NCBI GenBank assembly: GCA_930972465.1
Contig: CAKNHF010000016.1
Coordinates: 1-63,628 of the forward strand
Direction: 5' to 3'
From: an uncultured Lachnospiraceae bacterium
Lineage (GTDB): Bacteria; Bacillota; Clostridia; Lachnospirales; Lachnospiraceae
Length of the DNA: 63,628 bases
The translations under genes and the position numbers were made by a program. This document shows positions 52,121-61,102 of the stretch, piece by piece (position 1 is the stretch's first letter; every line of letters begins with the position of its first letter). The notes beneath the pieces are model-generated. The model searched no databases and was not told where the DNA came from. It saw only the letters and a program-made list of their open reading frames with translations.

Positions 52121-52822
52121 ATGTATGAATTCGAGGGCAGGGTACGATACAGCGAGATCGATCACAGAGGCACCATGACGCTGCCGGCTCTGATCAATTA
52201 TTTTCAGGACTGCAGCACTTTTCATTCAGAGGAAGTCGGGCTTGGAATGGAGCGTCTTAAAGAAGAGAAAAAAGCCTGGGTTCTGTCTTACTGGCAGGTG
52301 ATCACAGACAGATATCCGAAACTTGGAGAGCGCATTACCATAGGGACATTTGCCACAGAGTTCAAAGGGCTTTACGGAAACCGTAATTTTTATATGAAAG
52401 ATGCGCAGGGAAACAGAATTGCCTGCGCCAATTCCATCTGGGTATTCATGGATCTGGCGAAGGGACGTCCGGCCCGTCCGGGAGAGGAGCAGATTACTCC
52501 GTACGGAACATGCCAGCCTCTGGATATGCCCTATGAGGGGAGAAAGATCGATATGCCGGAAACATGTACGGATATGGAGCCGTTCCCGGTACGAAAATAT
52601 CACATTGATACCAATGAGCACGTGAATAACTGTCAGTATGTGCAGATGGCTCTTGAGCTCCTTCCGGAAGAGCCCCTGATCCGCCAGCTCCGCGTTGATT
52701 ATAAGAAATCGGCCGTGCTGGGGGATATGATCTACCCGAAGCTGTCAAAGGAAGAGGGGCGTACGGTGGCGGAACTGTGCGACCAGGCAGGAAAACCATA
52801 TGCTGTAGTGGAGTTCAGGTGA
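52121..52822 (+). CDS. Acyl-ACP thioesterase
   Basis: A 233-residue hot-dog-fold thioesterase of the FatA/FatB-like family that would release fatty acids from acyl carrier protein. Two hot-dog units are visible: RVRYSEIDHRGTMTLPALINYFQDCSTFHSEEVGLG in the first, and RKYHIDTNEHVNNCQYVQMALELLP with the Asp/Asn/His catalytic set in the second. AAGGAAGGAA sets the start at 52121. Its 3' end overlaps the convergent HAD gene by 8 bases. Confidence 0.9.
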   Translation: MYEFEGRVRYSEIDHRGTMTLPALINYFQDCSTFHSEEVGLGMERLKEEKKAWVLSYWQVITDRYPKLGERITIGTFATEFKGLYGNRNFYMKDAQGNRIACANSIWVFMDLAKGRPARPGEEQITPYGTCQPLDMPYEGRKIDMPETCTDMEPFPVRKYHIDTNEHVNNCQYVQMALELLPEEPLIRQLRVDYKKSAVLGDMIYPKLSKEEGRTVAELCDQAGKPYAVVEFR

Positions 52823-53609
52823 GACGGCCGAGAAGATCTTCCAGTACATCCTCCACGGAATCCGTGACATGTGACGCGTACCGGGAAATGCCGGGGGCGG
52901 CTCCGGACATGGCGTAGCTTGTGCCGGCAAGTTCCAGCATTTCAACGTCATTGTACTGATCTCCGAACGCCATGCATTCCTCCGGGCGGATATGAAGCGT
53001 ATTCAGAAGAGCGGAAAGTGCGGTGCCCTTGTTGGCATCGGGAGCGATGAAATCGATCCATATATTTCCTGATGTGACGACCTTGATTTCTGCTCCGAAC
53101 TTATCGTTCAGGACACGGAGATATCTGTCCATGAGTTCGGGACCGGCAGACATACAGGCTACGGCGATTTTTATGACCGGCCCCTGAATCTGTGTGATAT
53201 CAGGAACGATCTCTGTACGGTTCTTCAGCACATGAATGATGTGATTGACGAAAGCAGGATCATTGTCTTCGATCAGGCAGGTATCCTCGCGTGAAACCAC
53301 AATTTCCAAATGGCGTTCCTTTTTCAATTCTCTCAGTATGCGGAAGGCCAGATCATCCGGAATAATTCCTCTTGAGATAACTTTTCCCTGACAGATACAG
53401 AGAGAGCCGTTTTTTGCAATGTAAGAGATCTCGTCCCGAATGGGCGCGAAAAGGCGGCGTTCATTGGCGTACTGACGTCCGCTGGCAGCGGCAAAATGGA
53501 TTCCTTTTTCAGTCAGTCTGTGGATCAGGTCCAGAGCGCGGGGAGTAAGTTCCTGAGCCCCGTTCTGAAGAAGGGTTCCGTCCAGATCGCTTGCAATCAG
53601 TTTAATCAT
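52815..53609 (-). CDS. Cof-type HAD-IIB phosphatase
   Basis: A 264-residue HAD phosphatase. Motif I is ASDLDGTLLQNG, motif II AASGRQYANE, the Cof cap covers about 80-185, and motif IV is AFGDQYNDVEMLELAGTSYAMSGA with Lys in DANKGTALS. It is similar in design to the protein at 38973-39782 but the two are clearly diverged. GGAGG precedes the ATG at 53609. Substrate unknown. Confidence 0.88.
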   Translation of the reverse strand: MIKLIASDLDGTLLQNGAQELTPRALDLIHRLTEKGIHFAAASGRQYANERRLFAPIRDEISYIAKNGSLCICQGKVISRGIIPDDLAFRILRELKKERHLEIVVSREDTCLIEDNDPAFVNHIIHVLKNRTEIVPDITQIQGPVIKIAVACMSAGPELMDRYLRVLNDKFGAEIKVVTSGNIWIDFIAPDANKGTALSALLNTLHIRPEECMAFGDQYNDVEMLELAGTSYAMSGAAPGISRYASHVTDSVEDVLEDLLGRLT

Positions 53610-53765
53610 GATGAAAATCCTCCGTGTGAACAAATTTTACTGAATATGAGTTGCAGCCCGCATATGCAGTCCCTTTATCACATACCAGACTATAACCAAT
53701 ATACAGCAAAAAAGAGTCTGAGTAAATGGATTTCCGGGGCGGATTGCGTAACAAAAAAGAAATAC

Positions 53766-53794
53766 TTGTAACTCTTTTGTAATAGTAATATAAT
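53766..53794 (+). promoter_or_regulatory. Promoter of glmM
   Basis: TTGTAA (53766-53771), 17 bases, TATAAT (53789-53794). Confidence 0.6.
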
Positions 53795-53872
53795 AAGCAG
53801 TGTGCATATCCGGATATTTCCATACGGTAAGGCGCATAAATATTTAGAGTAGAAATAAAGAGGATGGCAATT

Positions 53873-55216
53873 ATGGGAAAATATTTTGGGACGGATGGTT
53901 TCCGCGGAGAGGCTAATGTGGTGCTGACAGTTGAGCATGCGTTTAAAGTTGGACGCTATCTCGGATGGTATTTCGGACAGGATCACAAGGCCAGAGTGGT
54001 AATCGGAAAGGATACAAGACGGAGCAGCTACATGTTCGAGTATGCTCTTGCCGCAGGACTGACGGCATCCGGTGCCGATGCATATCTGCTTCACGTTACG
54101 ACGACGCCGAGTGTATCTTATGTAGTGAGAACAGAGGATTTCGACTGTGGACTGATGATATCTGCAAGCCATAACCCGTTCTATGACAACGGGATCAAAG
54201 TGATCAACAGCGCAGGGCATAAGATGGAAGCTGAGGTGGAAGACCGGATCGAAGCTTATATTGACGGCGAGATCGGCGAACTTCCGCTGGCGACGAGAGA
54301 AAATATCGGCCGTACCATTGATTATGCTGCAGGAAGAAACAGATACGTGGGACATCTGATCTCACTGGCTACAAGGTCTTTCAAGGATATGAGAATCGGC
54401 CTCGACTGCGCCAACGGAAGCTCCTTTACTATCGCGAAGAGTGTGTTCGATGCGCTGGGGGCAAAGACCTATGTGATAAATAATGAGCCTGACGGTACGA
54501 ATATCAATACCAACTGCGGCTCCACGCATATCGAGGTGCTTCAGAAATTTGTAAAAGAGAAGAAGCTTGATGTAGGATTCGCGTTTGACGGAGACGCTGA
54601 CAGATGTATCGCCGTGGATGAAAACGGTAATGTGGTAGACGGCGACAGGATTATGTATGTCTGCGGAAAATATCTGATGGAGCAGGGACGTCTGGCCGGA
54701 AATACCATTGTGACCACGGTAATGTCCAATCTGGGGCTTTACAAGGCATGCGATAAGATTGGCATGAAATATGAGCAGACGGCTGTGGGAGACAAATATG
54801 TCTATGAGAACATGCTGAAAAACGGATTTGTTCTCGGAGGAGAGCAGTCCGGGCATATTATCTTCAGCAAACATGCAAGAACAGGAGACGGAGTCCTGAC
54901 TTCGCTTATGGTAATGGAAGTTATTCTTGAGAAGAAGCAGTCTCTCGGAAAACTTGCAGATGAGGTGAAGATCTATCCGCAGCTCCTTAAGAATGTACGC
55001 GTGAAGGATAAAAAGACTGCGCAGGAGAATCCGGCTGTTCAGGAAGCTGTGAAGAAAGCGGCCGAAGCGCTGGGAAGCGACGGACGGATTCTGGTCAGAG
55101 AAAGCGGTACGGAGCCGGTGATCCGTGTTATGGTAGAGGCGGCTTCGGACGAGATCTGTGAGAAATATGTTGACAGTGTAATCAAAGTGATTGAAGGGGA
55201 AGGACTGTGCGAGTAA
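53873..55216 (+). CDS. glmM: Phosphoglucosamine mutase
   Basis: Converts glucosamine-6-phosphate to glucosamine-1-phosphate for UDP-GlcNAc and the cell wall. The 447-residue alpha-D-phosphohexomutase has GKYFGTDGFRGEAN, the phosphoserine loop MISASHNPFYDNGIK, the metal loop FAFDGDADRCIAVDE, the sugar-binding LGGEQSGHIIF and the phosphate-binding VRESGTEPVIRVMVE. I start it at the ATG nine bases after AAAGAGG; the ATG at 53864 is too close to that site. Confidence 0.95.
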   Translation: MGKYFGTDGFRGEANVVLTVEHAFKVGRYLGWYFGQDHKARVVIGKDTRRSSYMFEYALAAGLTASGADAYLLHVTTTPSVSYVVRTEDFDCGLMISASHNPFYDNGIKVINSAGHKMEAEVEDRIEAYIDGEIGELPLATRENIGRTIDYAAGRNRYVGHLISLATRSFKDMRIGLDCANGSSFTIAKSVFDALGAKTYVINNEPDGTNINTNCGSTHIEVLQKFVKEKKLDVGFAFDGDADRCIAVDENGNVVDGDRIMYVCGKYLMEQGRLAGNTIVTTVMSNLGLYKACDKIGMKYEQTAVGDKYVYENMLKNGFVLGGEQSGHIIFSKHARTGDGVLTSLMVMEVILEKKQSLGKLADEVKIYPQLLKNVRVKDKKTAQENPAVQEAVKKAAEALGSDGRILVRESGTEPVIRVMVEAASDEICEKYVDSVIKVIEGEGLCE

Positions 55217-55325
55217 ATTTCTCCGGTTTGAATCCTTCCTGATGACAAAAGCAGATGAGAATCGCATTTGCAGTGTGAATCCGACATGATTCCGGGGCAT
55301 CTTTCATAAAAAATACAAGACGTCA

Positions 55326-55360
55326 AACAGGGCCGGCAGATAATGCCGGCCCTGTTCATT
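55326..55360 (+). terminator. Terminator of glmM
   Basis: Thirteen-base perfect arms (55326-55338 and 55344-55356, AACAGGGCCGGCA and complement), then CATTGTT. It can also serve the convergent ilvE transcript. Confidence 0.8.
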
Positions 55361-55409
55361 GTTAACCTGGAATTTTCGATTTTACAAGATCTTTTTCAGA
55401 CAGATCCGT

Positions 55410-56435
55410 TTACTCCACGACTTTGATCCATCCCTCCGGGGCTTCGATATGTCCCATCTGGATTCCTGTCAGTGTGTCGTACAGTTTCTGGATCGTCGGT
55501 CCCATTTTTTCCATTCCGCTCGGGAAGCAGATCTCCTGTCCGTGATTTACGACCTTTCCGACCGGTGAGATAACGGCTGCGGTTCCGCACAGGCCGCACT
55601 CTGCGAAGTCTTTTACTTCATCGAAGTATACATCTCTTTCTTCAACTTCCAGTCCGAGGTAATGCTCTGCTACATACATCAGAGATCTTCTTGTGATGGA
55701 AGGCAGGATCGTCGTTGAATGAGGAGTAACGACTTTATTGTCCTTTGTGATGAAAATGAAGTTGGCTCCGCCTGTCTCCTCAACTTTTGTCCTTGTAGCG
55801 GAATCCAGATACATGTTTTCGTCAAATCCGTTCGCGTGAGCGGTTACGATTGCATGAAGGCTCATGGCATAGTTAAGACCTGCTTTAATATGACCTGTTC
55901 CATGCGGTGCGGCGCGGTCGAAGTCGGATACGCAGATCGTAATCGGCTTTACGCCGCCCTTGAAGTACGGTCCGACCGGTGTGGTGAATACCCGGAACTG
56001 ATATTCGTCGGCAGGTTTAACTCCGATGACCGGATTGATGCCGAACATATACGGTCTGACATAGAGCGTAGCACCAGAGCCGTACGGCGGAACATATGCG
56101 GCATTTGCCTTGATTGTCTGAACGACTGCGTCAACGAACCGGTCTTCCGGAAATACCGGCATCTCAAGACGTTTCGCAGAATCAACCATACGGGCAGCAT
56201 TCAGATCAGGGCGGAAGGTAACGATGTGTCCGTCTTCTGTTGTGTATGCCTTCATCCCTTCAAATACTGTCTGGGCATACTGAAGTACGCCGGCGCACTC
56301 GTTCATCACGATATTCGGATCATCGATCAGCGCGCCCTCATCCCATTTTCCGTCTTTAAAGTTTGCAACATATCTTTTATCTGTGGGTACATACGCAAAT
56401 CCAAGATTTTCCCAGTCAATGTTTTTCTTCTCCAT
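55410..56435 (-). CDS. ilvE: Branched-chain amino acid aminotransferase
   Basis: PLP enzyme for the last step of valine, leucine and isoleucine synthesis. The 341-residue class IV aminotransferase has FEGMKAYTTEDGHIVTFRPDLNAARM, VRPYMFGINPVIGVKP, and the Schiff-base Lys region HIKAGLNYAMSLHAIVTAH, with ETGGANFIFI and the phosphate-binding TTILPSITRRSL downstream. GGAGGATATACA precedes the ATG at 56435. No T-box or other amino acid leader was found in the roughly 50-base leader. Confidence 0.94.
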   Translation of the reverse strand: MEKKNIDWENLGFAYVPTDKRYVANFKDGKWDEGALIDDPNIVMNECAGVLQYAQTVFEGMKAYTTEDGHIVTFRPDLNAARMVDSAKRLEMPVFPEDRFVDAVVQTIKANAAYVPPYGSGATLYVRPYMFGINPVIGVKPADEYQFRVFTTPVGPYFKGGVKPITICVSDFDRAAPHGTGHIKAGLNYAMSLHAIVTAHANGFDENMYLDSATRTKVEETGGANFIFITKDNKVVTPHSTTILPSITRRSLMYVAEHYLGLEVEERDVYFDEVKDFAECGLCGTAAVISPVGKVVNHGQEICFPSGMEKMGPTIQKLYDTLTGIQMGHIEAPEGWIKVVE

Positions 56436-56488
56436 TGTATATCCTCCATTCCTCTGCAACAAGCAGTCCGTCAACTGTTTACTCCGCC

Positions 56489-56517
56489 ATTATAATACTA
56501 CAGATAAGAAAAATCAA
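56489..56517 (-). promoter_or_regulatory. Promoter of ilvE
   Basis: Minus strand: TTGATT (56517-56512), 17 bases, TATAAT (56494-56489). Confidence 0.6.
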
Positions 56518-56554
56518 GAGTGCGCTCGGTTTTCGGTCAACAGTCTGATCCTGC

Positions 56555-56617
56555 GCGTAGAATAAAGCCCTGGCCGATGCAAGCTTGCTTGTGATCGGAC
56601 AGGGCTTTATTCTACGC
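56555..56617. repeat. Long near-perfect inverted repeat
   Basis: Arms of 24 bases (56555-56578 and 56594-56617, core AGAATAAAGCCCTG), one mismatch, 15-base loop that itself pairs (GCAAGC/GCTTGT). Directly followed by the tandem repeat; downstream of the amidase gene on the minus strand, where it may act as a terminator. Confidence 0.65.
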
Positions 56618-56624
56618 ATAGGGC

Positions 56625-56754
56625 GGACGCCCGCGAGCGAGAAGAAGCGCGAAGCGCGGAATCGAGCTTGCGCAGGATCAGAAGGAAGAAGCCTGCGCAG
56701 AGAGGACGCCCGCGAGCGAGAAGAAGCGCGAAGCGCGGAATCGAGCTTGCGCAG
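56625..56754. repeat. GC-rich intergenic repeat element, locus 2 (two tandem copies)
   Basis: Two identical 53-base copies (56625-56677 and 56702-56754, starting GGACGCCCGCGAGCGAG) at a 77-base spacing, with a TGCGCAGG/CCTGCGCA inverted pair across the gap. Related to the element at 16483-16624. Confidence 0.85.
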
Positions 56755-56764
56755 GACCGCGATC

Positions 56765-57529
56765 TTATCTGCTGATGATCAAAGTCTGATATCCTGCCCT
56801 TTTCAGCCTCTGTTCCATGGCGGCGGCTTCATCAAGTGTGGGCCAGGCGCCTACGGTCACCAGGTAAAGTCCGTCTCCTTCCGACAGCTCCGCCGGAAAA
56901 TCCAGTTCCCGGAGTTCGCGGACAAGGCGGTCGGCATTATCCGGATTCCGGTAGGCGCCGACCTGAACCGTGTATCCCGAGGCGCCGCCTGTATTTCCGG
57001 TATCAAGCGTGCCAAGGATCCCCTCCGCTATAGCCAGAGCGATATCGTCGAAATTGTCATCAAAGAGCCGGTTGTCCGTGTCAGAATTGATGAATCCTAC
57101 CTCTACGAGGACAGCAGGCATTTTGGTGCGCCGGAGGACCACGAGACCGGGTCTTGCCTTGACTCCCAGATTGACGAAGCCGATCGATTCAAGCTGATCA
57201 TTGATGTTCTCGGCCATTTCGAGCTTGATCCCGGACTTGTCATATACAAGTGACTCGACACCGGATACCGCGTTGTCTGTAGGATAAGAATTCCGGTGAA
57301 TGGAGATGAAGAAGTCCACTCCGGCATTATTGGCCTCCATGGCTTTCTGATAGGGGGACTCGTAGATATCGGTAGTCCGTGTGTACTCCACATCTATACC
57401 ACGGTTCTGCAGAATCTCACCGACCGCCAGTGTGAGCGCAAGAGTGTCGTCTTTTTCCTGCCGGCCGTTATAGACCGCTCCCGGATCGCGCCCTCCGTGG
57501 CCGGCATCAAGCATGATAGAATAAGGCAT
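56765..57529 (-). CDS. N-acetylmuramoyl-L-alanine amidase with SPOR domain, CwlC-like
   Basis: A 254-residue peptidoglycan hydrolase that cuts between MurNAc and L-Ala. The Amidase_3 domain (about 1-175) has LDAGHGGRDPGA with the zinc His, a Glu ligand region in QEKDDTLAL, FISIHRNS with the second zinc His and VLVEVGFINSDTDNRLF with the catalytic Glu. A C-terminal SPOR domain (about 185-254, YTVQVGAYRNPDNADRLVREL) binds denuded glycan. No signal peptide is present. This matches B. subtilis CwlC, a mother-cell enzyme that helps release the mature spore, so the same role is likely. Confidence 0.88.
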   Translation of the reverse strand: MPYSIMLDAGHGGRDPGAVYNGRQEKDDTLALTLAVGEILQNRGIDVEYTRTTDIYESPYQKAMEANNAGVDFFISIHRNSYPTDNAVSGVESLVYDKSGIKLEMAENINDQLESIGFVNLGVKARPGLVVLRRTKMPAVLVEVGFINSDTDNRLFDDNFDDIALAIAEGILGTLDTGNTGGASGYTVQVGAYRNPDNADRLVRELRELDFPAELSEGDGLYLVTVGAWPTLDEAAAMEQRLKRAGYQTLIISR

Positions 57530-57636
57530 GATAATATGTTCCTTTTCAGATTGTTCTGTATTATGATATGCAGAACAGACAGAAGGTGTGCCGGGGAAAC
57601 GCGTGTACCGCGGAAATCTGACAGAAAAGCGGGGAA

Positions 57637-57667
57637 ATAAAAAGGACGGCCCGAAAAAAGGCCGTCC
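57637..57667 (-). terminator. Terminator of the CorC/HlyC gene
   Basis: AGGACGGCC (57642-57650) and GGCCGTCCT (57659-57667); the minus-strand tail is TTTTTATTT. Confidence 0.85.
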
Positions 57668-57687
57668 TCATATTCATTTCAAATTTA

Positions 57688-59106
57688 TCACAGCTGTTCC
57701 CCGGAAACGGCATCTGCCGCAACGTTCCGGGAGCTGTCTGCCGCGTCAGAACCCGGGCTGCTGATTTTATCCGTTTCCTCAGAATCGGTGTGCTCACTGC
57801 TCTTTTCCGGAGAAATACTTTTTTCTTTCTCCGCCTCTGTGACGTCATCTGTTTTCTCAGGAAGATAGACATGTATGCTTTCCACTCTGTTTTTATCCAG
57901 TTTCTCTACTACGAGACGGATGCCGTCCTCGGTACAGACCTCGTCGCCTTCCTCGGGAAGACGGTCCAGCTGTCCGATGATGAATCCTCCCAGAGAATCG
58001 TAATCCTCTGCCTCCAGAGAAGTTCCCAGCCTGTCATTGACGTCGTCCAGGTTTACAGAACCTTCCACGATATATTCGCGTTCGCCGATCTGCTGAACAG
58101 GATCGTCCTCCTGCTCGTCATATTCATCGTGGATTTCACCTACAATCTCTTCGAGAATATCCTCCAGAGTAATAAGACCTGCCATCTCGCCATATTCATC
58201 CAGAACAATGGCGATATTAAAAGTGGAAGCGCGCATCTCCACAAGGAGATCCGAGATGCTTTTGTATTCGTAAGTAAAATGCGGTTTGCGCATGATATCC
58301 CGGATGTTGAAATTTCCGTCCCGGTCATACAGAAGGAGATCCTTCATATTGATGATGCCGACGATGTTGTCCGGTGTTTCCTCATATACCGGGAGACGCG
58401 TAAACTTGTCTTCGCGGAAGATGGCGATGAGCTCGTCGTATGTGTTGTTCACATCCGCAAACGTAACATGTACTCTGGGAACCATGATGTCTTTGGCGTT
58501 GGCGTCGTTCAGATCGAACACATTGTTGATCATTTCCCGTTCCCCTGTCTCTATTACGCCGTTCTCGTGACTTACATCAACAATGGTGCGGAGTTCGTCC
58601 TCTGTCAGACTCTTCTTCTTCGCATTCGGATCCACCCGAAGAAGGAACATGATTCCGCGGGAGAACAGGTTGATGATGAAGATAACGGGAGTCATGACTG
58701 TCATGAATACCCGGATCACTCCGATGTATCTCAGAGCGATTTTCTCAGCGTTTATGGTGGCGTAGTTCTTCGGGGTAATCTCGCCGAAGACAAGAATTGC
58801 CACTGTCAGTACCGCCGTTGCGATACTTACCATGTATCCGCCGAATGCATATGCAAGTGTGGCTGAGAGAGAAGAAGCAGAAATGTTGACGATGTTGTTA
58901 CCTATTAGTATGGCGCTCAGCATTTTGGAAGTGTGATTTCCTGTGATGTCAAGAACAAGCCGGGCACGTTTGTTGCCCTCGTCCGCGAGCGCGCGCATGC
59001 GGATTTTATTCACTGTTGTGAGTGCCGTCTCAGAAGATGAGAAAAATGCCGACAGCATCAGAAGAATAATCAGTATGATAAATTGAAAAGTGTCGCCAGA
59101 GTCCAC
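57688..59106 (-). CDS. CNNM/CorC/HlyC-type membrane protein with CBS domains
   Basis: A 472-residue membrane protein of the hemolysin C/CorC group, linked in other bacteria to magnesium or cobalt efflux. An N-terminal CNNM domain of about four helices (residues 1-190) carries SSSETALTTVNKIRMRALADEG; two CBS domains (about 205-325) have VPRVHVTFADVNNTYDELIAIFRE and RKPHFTYEYKSISDLLVEMRAST; then a CorC_HlyC domain (about 340-420) with GGFIIGQLDRLPEEGDEV. The last 50 residues are an acidic, Ser-rich tail. The start is a GTG 11 bases after AAAGGAGTG. Confidence 0.9.
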   Translation of the reverse strand: MDSGDTFQFIILIILLMLSAFFSSSETALTTVNKIRMRALADEGNKRARLVLDITGNHTSKMLSAILIGNNIVNISASSLSATLAYAFGGYMVSIATAVLTVAILVFGEITPKNYATINAEKIALRYIGVIRVFMTVMTPVIFIINLFSRGIMFLLRVDPNAKKKSLTEDELRTIVDVSHENGVIETGEREMINNVFDLNDANAKDIMVPRVHVTFADVNNTYDELIAIFREDKFTRLPVYEETPDNIVGIINMKDLLLYDRDGNFNIRDIMRKPHFTYEYKSISDLLVEMRASTFNIAIVLDEYGEMAGLITLEDILEEIVGEIHDEYDEQEDDPVQQIGEREYIVEGSVNLDDVNDRLGTSLEAEDYDSLGGFIIGQLDRLPEEGDEVCTEDGIRLVVEKLDKNRVESIHVYLPEKTDDVTEAEKEKSISPEKSSEHTDSEETDKISSPGSDAADSSRNVAADAVSGEQL

Positions 59107-59238
59107 TGTGTTATTTTCACTCCTTTAATAAAATGGTACGCCGGGATACGGCGTACAAAAATTTACAGATACCGGTTTATTATACACTGATTTATCTGAT
59201 TTTGCAACAACGGGACGGTGATACGTCCGAACTGCAAC

Positions 59239-59267
59239 TTTACATTAAAGTAAGGTTGGATTATAAT
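59239..59267 (+). promoter_or_regulatory. Promoter of the murB-rapZ-whiA-crh cluster
   Basis: TTTACA (59239-59244), 17 bases, TATAAT (59262-59267). Confidence 0.65.
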
Positions 59268-59302
59268 AGGGAGACGAATAATCAAAGAAATGGAGTTGAC
59301 CT

Positions 59303-60208
59303 ATGAATCTGTATGAAGAACTTTGTGCCATAGCAGGAGAAGAAAATGTATTGAGAGATGAGCCTATGTCAAGGCATACCACATTCCGTATCGGCGGGCC
59401 GGCGGACTATTTTGTCACGCCTTCGGAAGCGGGACAGATCGGAAAGATCACAGATCTGTGCAGGAGACAGGGCGTTGATCATTATATCATCGGAAACGGG
59501 AGCAATCTCCTTGTCGGAGACAGGGGATACCGGGGAGTTATCATACAGGTGTTTAAGAATATGAATGCGGTTCGGGTGGAGGGCAGCGTGATCCGCGCCC
59601 AGGCCGGGGCTCTTCTGTCGAAGGTGGCCGCCGCGGCATGTGAAGCGGAACTGGAAGGATTTGAATTCGCGTCAGGGATCCCGGGGACGCTGGGCGGGGC
59701 AGTGCGCATGAATGCCGGCGCTTACGGAGGAGAGATGAAGCAGGTCCTTCAGAGCGCCTCGGTTCTGACTCCGGGTGGAGAGATTCTGACTCTTCCCGTG
59801 GAGGAGATGGGAATGGGATACCGGACCAGCATTGTTTCAAGGAAAGATTATGTGGTTCTGGAGGCGGTCCTCTCTCTGAAAAAGGGAGACAGAGAGGCGA
59901 TTCGCGCCAGGATGGATGAGCTCCGCACGAAGCGCGTGGAGAAGCAGCCGCTGGAATACGGAAGCGCGGGAAGCACATTCAAGAGGCCGGAGGGATATTT
60001 TGCAGGCAAACTGATTCAGGATGCAGGGCTCCGCGGATTCCGCGTGGGAAATGCCCAAGTGTCTGAGAAGCACTGCGGATTTGTGATCAATCTGGGAGGC
60101 GCCACGGCTGAAGATGTGAGCGGTCTGATGGAGGAAGTGATCCGCAGGGTGGAAGAAAATTCAGGAGTCCGGCTTGAACCGGAAGTCAAGATGATAGGAG
60201 AGTTTTAG
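59303..60208 (+). CDS. murB: UDP-N-acetylenolpyruvoylglucosamine reductase
   Basis: FAD enzyme that makes UDP-N-acetylmuramic acid. The 301-residue protein has MSRHTTFRIGGPADYFVTPSE, the FAD-binding IIGNGSNLLVGDRGYRGVII, the SGIPGTLGGAVRMNAGAYGGEMK core, the catalytic Ser in YGSAGSTFKRPEGYFAG and the final Glu in RLEPEVKMIGEF. The short form without the extra C-terminal loop marks it as type II. It starts the rapZ-whiA cluster with a 3-base gap to rapZ. Confidence 0.95.
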   Translation: MNLYEELCAIAGEENVLRDEPMSRHTTFRIGGPADYFVTPSEAGQIGKITDLCRRQGVDHYIIGNGSNLLVGDRGYRGVIIQVFKNMNAVRVEGSVIRAQAGALLSKVAAAACEAELEGFEFASGIPGTLGGAVRMNAGAYGGEMKQVLQSASVLTPGGEILTLPVEEMGMGYRTSIVSRKDYVVLEAVLSLKKGDREAIRARMDELRTKRVEKQPLEYGSAGSTFKRPEGYFAGKLIQDAGLRGFRVGNAQVSEKHCGFVINLGGATAEDVSGLMEEVIRRVEENSGVRLEPEVKMIGEF

Positions 60209-60211
60209 ACG

Positions 60212-61090
60212 ATGCGTTTTGTTATTGTGACGGGAATGTCCGGGGCGGGCAAGTCTACGGCGCTGAAGATGCTGGAGGATATGGGATATTTCTGTGTGGA
60301 TAATCTGCCCATACCCCTCCTTACCGGATTCGCGGAAATGCTTGACGCCCCGGAGTCGGAAATGAAGAAGGCGGCTCTCGGGCTGGATGTGCGCGGAGGA
60401 CAGGATTTCTCCGGGCTGGAGGAGAACCTGAAAACTCTGGATGAGAAGGGGGTCAGGTATGAGATCCTTTTCCTCGACGCCAGCGATGATGTGCTTGTGA
60501 AAAGATATAAAGAGACAAGACGCCAGCATCCGCTGAGCGGATCCGGGCGCGTGGATACGGGGATCGCCAGGGAACGGGAAAAAATCGCGTTTCTGAAAAT
60601 GAAGGCCACATATATTCTGGACACGAGCAAGATGCTGACAAGAGAACTGAGAATTGAGCTCGAAAAGATATTTGTGGACGGTCAGAGTTTCTGCAATCTG
60701 TATATCACGGTAATGTCTTTCGGATTCAAATACGGCATCCCGCAGGATGCGGATCTGGTATTTGACGTGCGCTTTCTGCCGAATCCCTACTATATTGATT
60801 CGCTGAGGGAGAAGACCGGGAATGATCCGGAGGTGCAGGACTATGTCATGCAGAATGACAAAGGCAGGATTTTTCTGGAGAAGCTGAAGGATATGATGGA
60901 ATTCCTGATTCCGAATTATATCCTTGAGGGCAAGAATCAGCTTGTGATCGCCATCGGATGTACCGGAGGAAAACACCGTTCGGTGACATTGGCAAACGCT
61001 CTTTACCATATACTGGAGAAAGAGGAAAGTTATGGTGTGCGCATTGAACACCGGGATATCGGGAAAGATAGCATCACAAAGAGAAAATAA
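60212..61090 (+). CDS. rapZ: RapZ-family nucleotide-binding adapter protein
   Basis: A 292-residue P-loop protein, the YvcJ/RapZ family. Walker A is VTGMSGAGKSTALKML, the Walker-B-like LFLDASDDVLVKRYKETRRQHPL follows, and the C-terminal domain has DLVFDVRFLPNPYYIDSLREKTG and IGCTGGKHRSVTLANAL. In E. coli RapZ guides RNase E to GlmZ to control amino-sugar synthesis; in Firmicutes the role is less clear. Its neighbours are murB and whiA. Confidence 0.93.
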   Translation: MRFVIVTGMSGAGKSTALKMLEDMGYFCVDNLPIPLLTGFAEMLDAPESEMKKAALGLDVRGGQDFSGLEENLKTLDEKGVRYEILFLDASDDVLVKRYKETRRQHPLSGSGRVDTGIAREREKIAFLKMKATYILDTSKMLTRELRIELEKIFVDGQSFCNLYITVMSFGFKYGIPQDADLVFDVRFLPNPYYIDSLREKTGNDPEVQDYVMQNDKGRIFLEKLKDMMEFLIPNYILEGKNQLVIAIGCTGGKHRSVTLANALYHILEKEESYGVRIEHRDIGKDSITKRK

Positions 61091-61102
61091 AAGGTGAGAA
61101 AC

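Noticed and set aside
56436-56490. A T-box or peptide attenuator in front of ilvE
   Set aside because: The leader is only about 50 bases with no terminator/antiterminator pair and no run of branched-chain codons.
56555-56754. A CRISPR array
   Set aside because: There are only two repeat units, the unit is 53 bases with a 24-base gap, and no cas gene is nearby.
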